42,484 bases of DNA from Oscillospiraceae bacterium. Its GTDB lineage: Bacteria; Bacillota; Clostridia; Oscillospirales; Ruminococcaceae. The notes under the pieces are model-generated. The model ran no database searches. It saw only the letters and a list, made by a program, of their open reading frames with translations, and had not been told where the DNA came from. The position numbers were made by a program, and so were the translations under genes. This document shows positions 33,237 through 40,926 of this stretch, in pieces (the stretch's first letter is position 1; every line of letters begins with the position of its first letter). The stretch lies in contig JAGAUA010000016.1 in NCBI GenBank assembly GCA_017847885.1, positions 1 to 42,484 on the forward strand, read 5' to 3'.

Positions 33237-33446
33237 TTACGCAAACGCAAGCTTGCCTTTCGGAGCAGGGATCTCACGTCCCGTAAGCTTTGCTGTTTCT
33301 ATCCATTCCTCAATAACCGTGTGTACATTTTCAAGGGCAGCCTGCATTGTACTGCCGTCAGCCATACAGCCTGCAAGCTCGGGAACTTCCGCAATATAGC
33401 TGTTATCCTCGTTGCTCCAGTAAAGAATTATTTCATACTTATACAT
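33237..33446 (-). CDS. hicB: HicB-family antitoxin
   Basis: A 69-residue protein of the HicB type: N-terminal YEIILYWSNEDNSYIAEVPELAGCMADG segment (residues 3-30, given by region) typical of the partly degraded RNase H fold, then a helix AALENVHTVIEEWIETA. It lacks a clear C-terminal DNA-binding helix-turn-helix, as in the short HicB form. ATG 33446 has GGAGG 8 bp upstream; a TTG one codon earlier is less well spaced. It overlaps the end of hicA, so the two are coupled. Confidence 0.88.
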   Translation of the reverse strand: MYKYEIILYWSNEDNSYIAEVPELAGCMADGSTMQAALENVHTVIEEWIETAKLTGREIPAPKGKLAFA

Positions 33447-33699
33447 CAAAGCTTCCTCCCATTCTGTATTTAAGTATAATATTTCTTACTTGCTTGACTT
33501 GATACGGCTTTGCTTTATTTCCGTTAGGCTGAATATTAATTATTTCCTCAATTCCATCTTTAAAATAAATAAAATGGTCGCCCTTTATACGAACTGTAAA
33601 GCCAAGCAAAGTCAATGCTTTCTGCAAATCGCTAAAACTGACATTATTGTCCTGTGTACCGCTCATTATCTGCAAAAACAGTTTGTCATATTTACTCAT
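33439..33699 (-). CDS. hicA: HicA-family toxin
   Basis: An 86-residue protein of the HicA mRNA interferase type, with a double-stranded RNA-binding-like fold and the catalytic His in RIKGDHFIYFK (about residue 42). The end KAKPYQVKQVRNIIL is usual for the family. When not neutralised by HicB it would cut mRNA. The toxin gene comes first and overlaps hicB by 8 bp. The pair sits between argC and argJ on the same strand, which is unusual for a toxin-antitoxin module. Confidence 0.85.
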   Translation of the reverse strand: MSKYDKLFLQIMSGTQDNNVSFSDLQKALTLLGFTVRIKGDHFIYFKDGIEEIINIQPNGNKAKPYQVKQVRNIILKYRMGGSFDV

Positions 33700-33736
33700 A
33701 GCATTATCCTGCCCTTAATGATAATATTTATGCTAT

Positions 33737-33767
33737 TTAATTACGCATTCCGAATTACGCATTATAC
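33737..33767 (-). repeat. Heptamer-type stop-codon-linked repeat, copy 3
   Basis: On the minus strand TAATGCG, TAATTCGG and AATGCG words begin at the argC stop codon; the stop TAA is itself the first word of the repeat. Confidence 0.8.
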
Positions 33768-34709
33768 TAAGCCTGTTGTCTCGTCAATCCCCATCATAAT
33801 GTTCATGCACTGAACAGCCGCGCCGGAAGCGCCCTTGCCAAGATTGTCAAGCCGCGAGCAGAGCAGAACGTGGTCGTCGTTGCCGAAAACGAATATCTGC
33901 ATAAGGTTGGTGTCTTTGAGAGTGTTCGCCGCAAGGAAGCCGTCCGCAAGAACGCCTTCGCCGCCGAAAGGCATTACCTTAACGAAATTCTGTCCCTCAT
34001 AATGCTCCGCCATGACCTCCCAAACGTGCTTTGCCGAGGTCTTTTTCGCCATAGCGCGTAGGTGCAGGGGGATAGTTACAACCATGCCGTTGTAGTAGTC
34101 GTCCACAATAGGGTTGAATATGGGGGGATAGGAAAGTCCCGAAACAGCCATCATTTCCTTGATGTGCTTGTGATGCTTGCCCATGGAGTACTGTCTTGGC
34201 GAGTTGTACTCATCGGGCTTGTTTTCACCCTCGTATACCGCAATGGTTTTCTTTCCCGCGCCGCTGTATCCCGACACCGCATGACAGATTATCGGGTGAT
34301 AGGGAGCGATAAGCCCCTCCTTTACAACGGGGTAAAGCGCCGCGTTGAAGCCGCTTGCATAACAGCCGGGAACAGCTACTCTCTTTGAGGAAGCGATTTT
34401 CTCCCGGTGCTGCTTTGAAAGCTCGGGCAGACCGTAAGCCCACGCAGGGTTTGTGCGGTGCGCCGTGGAAGCGTCAATAATTTTCGTGTTCTTGTTTTCG
34501 CAGAGGGATACCGACTCTATTGCCGCCGCGTCGGGCAGACAAAGAAATGTATAATCCGACTCGTTTATAAGTCTCTTTCTCTCCGCGGTATCCTTTCTGA
34601 GCGCATCGTCTATTTTCAGCAGCTCAACGTCTGTTCTGCCCTTAAATCTCTCGACAATGCGAAGTCCCGTTGTTCCTTCCTGACCGTCAATAAAAACCTT
34701 GTAAGCCAT
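33762..34709 (-). CDS. argC: N-acetyl-gamma-glutamyl-phosphate reductase, type 2
   Basis: Reduces N-acetylglutamyl phosphate to the semialdehyde with NADPH, the third step of arginine synthesis. The 315-residue enzyme has IDGQEGTTGLRI for nucleotide binding near the start, the catalytic Cys116 in VPGCYA, and GYSGAGKK further on. Its short N-terminus fits the type 2 form. ATG 34709 is preferred over a TTG at 34718 because AAAGGA is well spaced only to the ATG. Its stop codon is supplied by the adjacent heptamer repeat. Confidence 0.95.
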   Translation of the reverse strand: MAYKVFIDGQEGTTGLRIVERFKGRTDVELLKIDDALRKDTAERKRLINESDYTFLCLPDAAAIESVSLCENKNTKIIDASTAHRTNPAWAYGLPELSKQHREKIASSKRVAVPGCYASGFNAALYPVVKEGLIAPYHPIICHAVSGYSGAGKKTIAVYEGENKPDEYNSPRQYSMGKHHKHIKEMMAVSGLSYPPIFNPIVDDYYNGMVVTIPLHLRAMAKKTSAKHVWEVMAEHYEGQNFVKVMPFGGEGVLADGFLAANTLKDTNLMQIFVFGNDDHVLLCSRLDNLGKGASGAAVQCMNIMMGIDETTGLV

Positions 34710-34855
34710 TTTATACAAATCCTTTCGTCCGACAAAATCCTTATTCTTATGATAATTTCAGTATATTCTCCGCCTGTGAATATAAAATAAACATTCGGTG
34801 TATTTTTTATAAATTTATGCATTTATTATGTATATATGCAAAATTCAATGTATAT
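34710..34855 (-). promoter_or_regulatory. AT-rich control region between argH and argC
   Basis: A very AT-rich 146-bp gap with repeated TGTATATTCAC-like and TGAATATA-like words in both orientations (for example near 34780-34800 and 34848-34860). They recall half-sites of the arginine repressor box (TGAAT-N4-ATTCA), but no full box is found. A possible -10 TATACT (minus strand, near 34760) has no good -35. An internal regulated promoter for argC is plausible. Confidence 0.35.
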
Positions 34856-36232
34856 TCACCCAATAGAATTGCGGATAAACGCAATTTGCTCCTTGACCGA
34901 CTCGGGTGCAGGACCGCCGGGTACCTTTCTCATGTTCACGCAGGTCTCAAGGTTAATAGCCTTATAAACGTCCTCCTCAAAGGTATCGCAGAGCGCCTTG
35001 TACTCCGAAAGGGGAAGCTCCTCAAGGGTCGTGCCCTTTTCAATGCACTTTGCAACCAGCGTGCCCGTAATTTTATAAGCGTCGCGGAAGGGCAGTCCCT
35101 TTTTAACAAGGTAGTCTGCGCAGTCGGTAGCGTTGATGAAGCCCTTTGCCGCCGCCGCACGCATATTCTCACGGTTAACGCGCATAGTAGCAAGCATGGG
35201 GATAAACGTTCTTATGCAAAGCTTTACCGTGTCTATCGCGTCGAAGATAGCCTCCTTGTCCTCCTGCATATCCTTGTTGTACGCAAGGGAAAGACCCTTC
35301 ATCATCACAAGCAGGGTGTTAAGGTCGCCGTAAACCCTGCCCGTCTTGCCGCGGATAAGCTCGGTGATATCGGGGTTTTTCTTCTGGGGCATGATAGACG
35401 AGCCCGTGGAGTATGCGTCGTCAAGCTCGATAAACTTGAACTCCCATGAGCACCACATAACTATCTCCTCGGAAAATCTCGACAGGTGCATCATAAGTAT
35501 GGACAGCGCCGAGCAAAGCTCAATGCAGAAATCACGGTCGGAAACGCCGTCAAGGCTGTTCTGGGTAATATCGTCAAAGCCAAGCATAGCCGATACCTGT
35601 CTGCGGTCGATGGGGTATGTTGTGGAAGCCAGTGCGCCGCTGCCGAGGGGCATAAAATTCATTCTCTTGTAGGTGTCGCAAAGTCTGCCAAGGTCGCGGA
35701 CAAGCATATTTGCATACGCCATAAGGTGGTGAGCAAAGGTAATGGGCTGCGCCCTTTGAAGGTGTGTGTAGCCCGGCATTACCGCGTCGAGATTATCCTC
35801 GGCAATGGTGCATATCGTCTCAACAAGCTCCCTCACCATGGGAACTATCTCCATGACCTCGTCCTTGAGGTACATTCTTATGTCCAGCGCAACCTGGTCG
35901 TTGCGGCTTCTTGCGGTGTGAAGTCTTTTTCCCGTATCACCCAAACGCTCGGTAAGCACCTGCTCCACGAACATATGGATGTCCTCGGCGTTGGGGTCAA
36001 ACAGCAGCTTTCCACTGTCGATATCGTTGAGTATGCCCGTCAGACCCTCCACGATCTTCTCGCTCTCGGACTTGTCGATGATACCCGTGTCGCCAAGCAT
36101 TGTAGCGTGCGCGATAGAACCGCGGATATCCTGCTTGTACATTCTTGCGTCGAAAGAGATCGACGAGTTAAAGTCGTTAACGCGCTTGTCAAGCTCTTTT
36201 GAAAAGCGTCCTGCCCACATTTTATCAGCCAT
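34856..36232 (-). CDS. argH: Argininosuccinate lyase
   Basis: Splits argininosuccinate into arginine and fumarate, the last step of the pathway. The 458-residue enzyme has TARSRNDQ (107-114), the His of GYTHLQRAQP (154-163) and the fumarase/aspartase superfamily signature GSSIMPQKKNP (277-287) with the catalytic Ser loop. AAAGGAG lies about 8 bp before the ATG. It follows the lipoprotein gene by 33 bp in the same direction; argG is further upstream. Confidence 0.97.
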   Translation of the reverse strand: MADKMWAGRFSKELDKRVNDFNSSISFDARMYKQDIRGSIAHATMLGDTGIIDKSESEKIVEGLTGILNDIDSGKLLFDPNAEDIHMFVEQVLTERLGDTGKRLHTARSRNDQVALDIRMYLKDEVMEIVPMVRELVETICTIAEDNLDAVMPGYTHLQRAQPITFAHHLMAYANMLVRDLGRLCDTYKRMNFMPLGSGALASTTYPIDRRQVSAMLGFDDITQNSLDGVSDRDFCIELCSALSILMMHLSRFSEEIVMWCSWEFKFIELDDAYSTGSSIMPQKKNPDITELIRGKTGRVYGDLNTLLVMMKGLSLAYNKDMQEDKEAIFDAIDTVKLCIRTFIPMLATMRVNRENMRAAAAKGFINATDCADYLVKKGLPFRDAYKITGTLVAKCIEKGTTLEELPLSEYKALCDTFEEDVYKAINLETCVNMRKVPGGPAPESVKEQIAFIRNSIG

Positions 36233-36265
36233 AGTAAAGCTCCTTTGTATAAACGTTATGAAATT

Positions 36266-36814
36266 TTATTCGCCTGCTGTTTCGGATACGGCCTCTGTTT
36301 CGGAAACAGTCTCGCTGCCGCCCTCGGAAACGCTTTCCGACACGGTCTCAGTCCAGCTGTCGGGGTCGTATTCGGGAATGCCAAGCTCTCTTGCTCTTTC
36401 CTCGCTCACTCTCAGATATTTTTCGGTTTTGCCTTCGGTTATCCAGTTAAGGATCTGACCGTCCTCGCTTACGCTCATTGCAGCATAGTAGGGTACGTCC
36501 TCCACATATGTCTTAAATTTCAGATCCTCGATCTCGTATTTGGTAGGCGTCTCAGAATAAACTGCCTGATCTTCAAGGTCAATATAGTGAAGCACGTAGG
36601 TGAACTCGTTGCTGAACTCAACAACATAAACGCCGATAACATTGCCTTTATCATCGTAATTAACATAGCCCGTGCTGTCGTCAGCGATCCAGTAGCCCTG
36701 GAGCTGCTTGTAAAGAGCAAGGTCCTCCTCCGTCATAACGTACTTGCCCGAACAGCCTGCAAGGGCAAGAGCCATAACAACTGCGGTAAAAACCGCCGCA
36801 ATTTTCTTTATCAT
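36266..36814 (-). CDS. Predicted lipoprotein, unknown function
   Basis: A 182-residue protein with a lipoprotein signal peptide (lipobox ALAGC, Cys about residue 20), a globular middle part of about 120 residues with a GYWIADDSTGYVNYDDKG segment, and a Ser/Glu-rich low-complexity C-terminal tail (SESVSEGG, SETVSETE). I do not recognise the domain. ATG 36814 is chosen over an in-frame ATG at 36862 because it places the signal peptide at the N-terminus and AAAGGAA is upstream. It lies between argG and argH but is separated from argG by a hairpin element. Confidence 0.8.
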   Translation of the reverse strand: MIKKIAAVFTAVVMALALAGCSGKYVMTEEDLALYKQLQGYWIADDSTGYVNYDDKGNVIGVYVVEFSNEFTYVLHYIDLEDQAVYSETPTKYEIEDLKFKTYVEDVPYYAAMSVSEDGQILNWITEGKTEKYLRVSEERARELGIPEYDPDSWTETVSESVSEGGSETVSETEAVSETAGE

Positions 36815-36868
36815 AACAGTATTATTCCTTTCTTTCGGGAGCTGCTGCTCCGACTTCTGCATATATTA

Positions 36869-36968
36869 TACTAATAACCAATCAAAAAGTGTACAAAAAA
36901 TCGAGCATAATCTTGCGTCTATGGATTATGCGAAGATTTTTTGTCTACACTTTTATTGGTTATTAGTA
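36869..36968. mobile_element. 100-bp MITE-like hairpin
   Basis: Perfect 14-bp terminal inverted repeats (TACTAATAACCAAT 36869-36882 and its complement 36955-36968). The arms continue with few mismatches inward to an 8-bp inner stem (GCATAATC/GATTATGC, 36905-36931). TTA flanks both ends and may be a 3-bp target duplication. It encodes nothing. It could instead be a large bidirectional terminator. Confidence 0.6.
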
Positions 36969-37015
36969 TTATAACCGCCGCGGATATATTTATCATATTT
37001 CCGAAAACGAACAAA

Positions 37016-37068
37016 GGGGCGGGGCATAATTATACGGTAAACCGCCGTATAACCATGCCTTTCGCCCC
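37016..37068 (-). terminator. Nested hairpin after argG
   Basis: Three nested perfect stems: GGGGC/GCCCC, GGCAT/ATGCC and TATACGG/CCGTATA. Located 20 bp after the argG stop on the minus strand. The T-rich stretch after it is weak, so termination is likely but not certain. Confidence 0.55.
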
Positions 37069-37087
37069 GAAGAATTATTATAGAGAA

Positions 37088-38317
37088 TTACTTGCCGTTT
37101 CTCTTAGCGTCAAGCATAGCCTTGACCTTGATAGGCAGACCGAAGAGGTTGATGAAGCCCTCAGCCTCAGCCTGGTTGTAAACATCGTCAGCGTCGAAGG
37201 TAGCAACTTCCTCATCATAGAGGGTGTAAGGAGAAGTAACGCCTGCGTTGATGATGTTGCCCTTGTAAAGCTTGAGCTTAACATCGCCGGTAACGGTCTC
37301 CTGAGTCTTGTCAACGAAAGCGGAAAGCGCCTCGCGAACGGGAGTGAACCACTGACCGTTGTATACAAGGTCTGCAAAGTCGATAGCAAGCTTTGCCTTC
37401 ATGCGCTGGGTCATCTTGTCAAGAGTAATGGTCTCGAGAACTTCGTGAGCATGGTAAAGGATAGTTCCGCCTGGAGTCTCGTAAACGCCTCTGGACTTCA
37501 TACCCACAAGACGGTTCTCAACGATGTCGGTAAGACCGATACCGTTTGCGCCGCCAAGCTCGTTGAGCTTCTTGATAACGGAAACGCCGTCCATCTCAAC
37601 GCCGTCGATAGCGGTAGGGATACCCTTTTCAAAGTGGATAGTCACATATGTAGGCTTGTCGGGAGCCTGAATGGGAGATACGCCAAGCTCAAGGAAGCCG
37701 GGCTTTTCGTACTGAGGCTCGTTAGCGGGGTCCTCAAGGTCAAGACCCTCGTGGGAAAGGTGCCAGAGGTTCTTATCCTTTGAGTAGTTTGTTTCTCTGT
37801 TTATTTTAAGAGGAATGTTGTGTGCTTCGGCATAGTCTATCTCTTCGTCTCTGGACTTGATGTCCCACTCTCTCCAAGGAGCGATAACTGTCATTTCGGG
37901 AGCGAAAGCCTTGATAGCAAGCTCAAATCTTACCTGGTCGTTGCCCTTACCTGTGCAGCCGTGGCAGATAGCGTCAGCGCCCTCTTTTTTCGCAATTTCA
38001 ACAATTCTCTTTGCGATAACGGGGCGAGCAAAGGAAGTACCGAGAAGGTATCTGCCCTCGTAAACAGCCTGAGCCTTGACTGTGGGGAAAATGAAGTCCT
38101 CAACGAATTCCTTGTTAAGGTCCTCGATATAAAGCTTGGAAGCGCCTGTCTTGATAGCCTTTTCCTCAAGACCGTCAAGCTCTGTGCCCTGACCAACATC
38201 GGCGGAAACCGCAATTACCTCGCAGTTATTGTAGTTTTCCTTGAGCCAAGGAATGATGATGGAAGTGTCAAGACCGCCAGAGTAAGCGAGAACAACTTTT
38301 TTGATTTCTTTAGCCAT
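37088..38317 (-). CDS. argG: Argininosuccinate synthase
   Basis: Joins citrulline and aspartate with ATP to argininosuccinate. The 409-residue enzyme has the pyrophosphatase P-loop AYSGGLDTS (11-19), the [13 protein letters not shown] segment and the final [14 protein letters not shown] region typical of the bacterial type I form. ATG 38317 is preferred over an in-frame ATG at 38332 because GGAGG lies between them (38326-38330). The upstream region holds two REP-like units flanked by 19-bp direct repeats. It is first in the direction of transcription of the arg genes. Confidence 0.97.
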   Translation of the reverse strand: MAKEIKKVVLAYSGGLDTSIIIPWLKENYNNCEVIAVSADVGQGTELDGLEEKAIKTGASKLYIEDLNKEFVEDFIFPTVKAQAVYEGRYLLGTSFARPVIAKRIVEIAKKEGADAICHGCTGKGNDQVRFELAIKAFAPEMTVIAPWREWDIKSRDEEIDYAEAHNIPLKINRETNYSKDKNLWHLSHEGLDLEDPANEPQYEKPGFLELGVSPIQAPDKPTYVTIHFEKGIPTAIDGVEMDGVSVIKKLNELGGANGIGLTDIVENRLVGMKSRGVYETPGGTILYHAHEVLETITLDKMTQRMKAKLAIDFADLVYNGQWFTPVREALSAFVDKTQETVTGDVKLKLYKGNIINAGVTSPYTLYDEEVATFDADDVYNQAEAEGFINLFGLPIKVKAMLDAKRNGK

Positions 38318-38342
38318 AGTAAATTCCTCCATTTAATTATAA

Positions 38343-38503
38343 AAACAATTAAAAATTGTTACAGCCTGTAAAAAGTCATTTTTAGTATCGGGCGGATAAT
38401 ATCCGCCCCTACCAAACGGCTTAAATACATCATCTTATTGTAGGGGCGGCTATCAGCCGCCCGTGAAACCGAACCTGCGGTCTGAAACAATTAAAAATTG
38501 TTA
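38343..38503. repeat. REP pair bracketed by 19-bp direct repeats upstream of argG
   Basis: AAACAATTAAAAATTGTTA occurs exactly at 38343-38361 and 38485-38503; each copy is itself almost palindromic (AACAATT/AATTGTT). Between them lie REP-like units at 38388-38413 (GGCGGAT) and 38439-38465 (GGCGGCT). The direct repeats may be a target duplication or twin operators for argG. The rest of the gap to 38665 is AT-rich; no gene is seen in it. Confidence 0.75.
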
Positions 38504-38665
38504 TTTTCATTACAACACCTATTATACACCATAAAAATGCTTTGTCAAGGGTTTTTTGCATATTTTTATAAATTTATTTAGCAATATTCATATTTTTATG
38601 TATATTTTGGATTTTATGCAGAATTATATGAATAAAACTGTATATATGCCAATTACTGTATTTTC

Positions 38666-38691
38666 AAATTCCGAATTCCGCATTACGAATT
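38666..38691 (-). repeat. Heptamer-type stop-codon-linked repeat, copy 4
   Basis: On the minus strand AATTCG-TAATGCGG-AATTCGG words overlap the last codons of the phosphoesterase gene and supply its stop codon. Confidence 0.8.
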
Positions 38692-39489
38692 CCTAATTTC
38701 TATCACCACGACTTCGGGCTGATTGAACACACGGGGCAGGATATTCTTGCAAAGTCCGCGGCTGACTATCATCTCGGTACTGCCGTCCTCAAGGGTGTAG
38801 CGCCCTCCTGCGTATTCGGGGAAAATTCCTTGATTTGGAGCATACAGCCCGTTGACGATACCCGGAATTATCACCTGTCCCCCGTGAGCGTGACCGCACA
38901 CAACAAGGTCGAAGCCCTTGCCGCTGTAAAGCTTAACAAGGTCGGGACGGTGGGACATCAGCACCGTGAATTTCTCCCCTGCCGCGTCAACGCAGTTTGT
39001 ATACTGATTTGCAGGAAGTGAGTTGTCCGCGCCGCAGATACGCACTTCTCCAAAATCGGCATAGCCGCCCTCCAGCACCGTCACGCCGCAGCTGCGGACG
39101 ATATCCTTTATCCCGTCCATTTCCCCCGACCATTCCTCATGGTTGCCCGCCACATAATAGCAGGGGTACTTTTCTCTCAGCCGCAAAAGCAGCCGTGTGC
39201 TGTTTTCGTGAGGGCGCACGTCCTCGAAAATGTCTCCACCAAGGAGGATAACATCGGGGCGCTGTCTGTCAACGGCGTCAATAATCACCTGTCCGCCGTC
39301 GCCGTAGCTGCTGCTGTGAAAGTCCGTCAGCAGGACTATCCTCACATCACGGGAGACTTTGTCCGTGAAAATTTCGTAACGGGGCACGGTTATTCCCACG
39401 TCGCAGGCAATTGCCCCAAGGATAAGCAGCCAGCCGAGAATAATATAGGTTATGCGGCTGCTCCAAATATTTTTCGGTTTACTGTTCAT
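38683..39489 (-). CDS. Membrane-anchored metallophosphoesterase (YkuE/YaeI-like)
   Basis: A 268-residue protein with an N-terminal transmembrane segment (about 13-32) and a calcineurin-type phosphoesterase domain outside it: TDFH (55-58), GGDIFED (84-90), GNHE (115-118), SHRPD (179-183) and GHAHGG (199-204) supply the two-metal site. It resembles the YkuE/YaeI group; the substrate is unknown. ATG 39489 with GGGGG upstream is chosen over a longer in-frame start. The final residues (IRNS) and the stop codon come from a heptamer-type repeat, so the C-terminus may have been altered by its insertion. Confidence 0.88.
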   Translation of the reverse strand: MNSKPKNIWSSRITYIILGWLLILGAIACDVGITVPRYEIFTDKVSRDVRIVLLTDFHSSSYGDGGQVIIDAVDRQRPDVILLGGDIFEDVRPHENSTRLLLRLREKYPCYYVAGNHEEWSGEMDGIKDIVRSCGVTVLEGGYADFGEVRICGADNSLPANQYTNCVDAAGEKFTVLMSHRPDLVKLYSGKGFDLVVCGHAHGGQVIIPGIVNGLYAPNQGIFPEYAGGRYTLEDGSTEMIVSRGLCKNILPRVFNQPEVVVIEIRNS

Positions 39490-39523
39490 AATTCCCCCGT
39501 TTCGGACGATGTTTGCATCTTGC

Positions 39524-39561
39524 AAAAAATAAGGGCATCGGACTTGCCGTCCAATACCCTT
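39524..39561 (-). terminator. Intrinsic terminator of the surface protein gene
   Basis: Minus strand: arms 39549-39561 and 39531-39543 pair over 13 positions with two mismatches, followed by ATTTTTT. It lies about 50 bp after the stop of the small surface protein gene. A second, perfect 8-bp palindrome (TTTCCGTC-a-GACGGAAA) lies between them. Confidence 0.8.
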
Positions 39562-39611
39562 AAGTTCTCTGTAAGGTGTTTCCGTCAGACGGAAAGCCTC
39601 TTTTGGCTTAA

Positions 39612-39920
39612 TTACTTAGCCTTCTTAGCAACTACTGCAGCAGCAGCGAGTGCAACGGGGATAACTGCGAGAGCGATAGGAGAGTTACCTGTGTTGCTGT
39701 TGGGAACATCAGGAGTAGTAGCCTCGGGAGCAGCCTCTGTCTCAGCAGGAGCCTCTGTCTCAGCAGGAGTCTCATCTTCGCCGCCGATCTCTTCGGTTGC
39801 TGTTGTATCGTCGAGAGTATCGTCGTCAACCTTATCGCCTTCAGCGGAAACGGACATACCAATCATAGCAGCAGTCATTGCGCAAGCAGCAAGTGCAGCA
39901 AGAATCTTCTTAAGTTTCAT
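39612..39920 (-). CDS. Small secreted protein with sorting-signal-like C-terminus
   Basis: A 102-residue protein: signal peptide (1-26, cleavage near VSA-E), an acidic Glu/Thr/Pro-rich middle (27-72), then NSNTG (74-78), a hydrophobic stretch (about 80-98) and a KKAK end. This is the layout of a cell-wall sorting signal, but the pentapeptide differs from LPXTG. It may be an anchor for a divergent sortase or simply a membrane tail. ATG 39920 has GGAGG upstream. It has its own promoter and terminator. Low complexity gives no clue to function. Confidence 0.75.
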   Translation of the reverse strand: MKLKKILAALAACAMTAAMIGMSVSAEGDKVDDDTLDDTTATEEIGGEDETPAETEAPAETEAAPEATTPDVPNSNTGNSPIALAVIPVALAAAAVVAKKAK

Positions 39921-39970
39921 TGTTTTTTCCTCCATATTCATTTGTTTATAGTTTTACTAACTATGCTGTA

Positions 39971-39999
39971 ATTATAACATAATTGCGTTTCAAAGCCAA
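39971..39999 (-). promoter_or_regulatory. Candidate promoter of the small surface protein
   Basis: On the minus strand TTGGCT (39999-39994) and a perfect TATAAT (39976-39971) are 17 bp apart, with TG one base before the -10. The remaining gap up to 40211 holds an AT-rich stretch and one CCCCGAA/TTCGGGG hairpin (about 40135-40164). Confidence 0.6.
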
Positions 40000-40211
40000 T
40001 AATCAATATAACAGTTTTTTTAAAAATAATGCCGAATTTTTTGCGTATAATACACAAAAACGCCGAAATTTTTCACTCATAAATTAAATTTTGGTTACAA
40101 TTTTAGCTGATTTTTCGGGTATGCGTCCCAAAAGCCCCGAACTGCGCCGAGACGTAAATTTCGGGGCAGAAAGAAAAATAACAAAATTCTATCCTTATTG
40201 CGCGTAAGGGG

Positions 40212-40240
40212 TTTAAAAAATGCTCAAAATATGTCATAAT
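40212..40240 (+). promoter_or_regulatory. Candidate promoter of the XRE regulator
   Basis: TTTAAA at 40212-40217 and CATAAT at 40235-40240, 17 bp apart, with TG at 40232-40233 making an extended -10. Confidence 0.55.
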
Positions 40241-40274
40241 GTAGTAGTAAAAGTATATTTGCGTTAGATTTTTG

Positions 40275-40310
40275 AAAGGAGGATATGCCTGTTGAAGGCA
40301 TAATATAAAT
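40275..40310 (+). promoter_or_regulatory. Unusual ribosome binding region: hairpin or 7-codon upstream frame
   Basis: A strong AAAGGAGG (40275-40282) is 28 bp from the XRE start codon, too far for direct use. Between them a 6-bp hairpin (ATGCCT 40285-40290 with AGGCAT 40296-40301) would, if folded, bring the spacing to 11 nt. Alternatively ATG 40285 opens a frame of seven codons (MPVEGII) whose stop is 2 bp before the XRE start. Confidence 0.55.
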
Positions 40311-40547
40311 ATGAAGCTTAGAATTCGTGAACTGCGTGAGGCAGACGGTCTTTACCAGAGACAGCTTGCCGAATATCTCCATTGTACGCAGCAGACATAC
40401 TCAAGATACGAAACAGGGGAGCTTCAGCCCTCCTTGATGGTAATGGAAAGTCTTGCTATGTTTTACAACACCAGCGTTGATTACCTCATGGGTCTGACCG
40501 AGGATAAGACCCCCCACAAGAGAAGCACTCGCAAGGACTTCAAGTAA
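40311..40547 (+). CDS. Small XRE-family helix-turn-helix regulator
   Basis: A 78-residue DNA-binding protein consisting of one Cro/C1-type helix-turn-helix: RIRELREADGLYQRQLAEYL, then QQTYSRYETGE (recognition helix) and PSLMVMESLAMFYNTSVDYLMG. The C-terminal end is basic. Such small proteins usually repress their own or adjacent promoters; no target is evident. Its start codon lies behind an unusual hairpin or short upstream frame. It stands alone; a 379-bp gap follows with only a degenerate REP unit (40739-40766) and the GH5 promoter. Confidence 0.9.
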   Translation: MKLRIRELREADGLYQRQLAEYLHCTQQTYSRYETGELQPSLMVMESLAMFYNTSVDYLMGLTEDKTPHKRSTRKDFK

Positions 40548-40738
40548 TGCGGCGGTGACAGCGTGGGCATGGGTACACGGCTAAAGGCGGAAGCACGGGC
40601 GGCGGCGAAAGCAGAGGGCGGTACTGTGCAGCATTTTTATAAAAGCTTTGGGATATCGGGCGGCATGGCTCGATGTCCTTATTTTTTGGAATTTACTCAC
40701 GGAAACCGTGTGGGGTTTGCAAAAAGTTACATTTCAAT

Positions 40739-40766
40739 GTAGGGCGGATAGTATTCGCTCCTGCAA
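40739..40766. repeat. Degenerate REP-like unit
   Basis: TGTAGGGCGGATAGTATTCG with an altered right arm. Apart from this, I see no gene or strong structure in 40548-40844. Confidence 0.6.
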
Positions 40767-40844
40767 AAACTATTTACTTTTCACTATTATTTTTCGGCAC
40801 GGCAGATACTTCATAAAAATTCCTGCGAAAATCTGCCCGTGTTA

Positions 40845-40873
40845 TTGACTTGAACGGGCGGATTTGCTATAAT
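40845..40873 (+). promoter_or_regulatory. Candidate promoter of the GH5 gene
   Basis: TTGACT at 40845-40850 and a perfect TATAAT at 40868-40873, 17 bp apart, with TG one base before the -10. Confidence 0.75.
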
Positions 40874-40926
40874 TTGTGTGTATACACGGCACATTCCCGA
40901 AAATCAGATTTAAGGAGAAAACTCAA

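Noticed and set aside
35486..36202. Long open frame opposite argH, and similar ones opposite argF, argD and argG
   Set aside because: They are antisense shadows of well-supported genes, with no ribosome binding site and no recognisable domain.
40548..40738. GC-rich frame after the XRE gene as a coding region
   Set aside because: No start with a ribosome binding site and no protein pattern.
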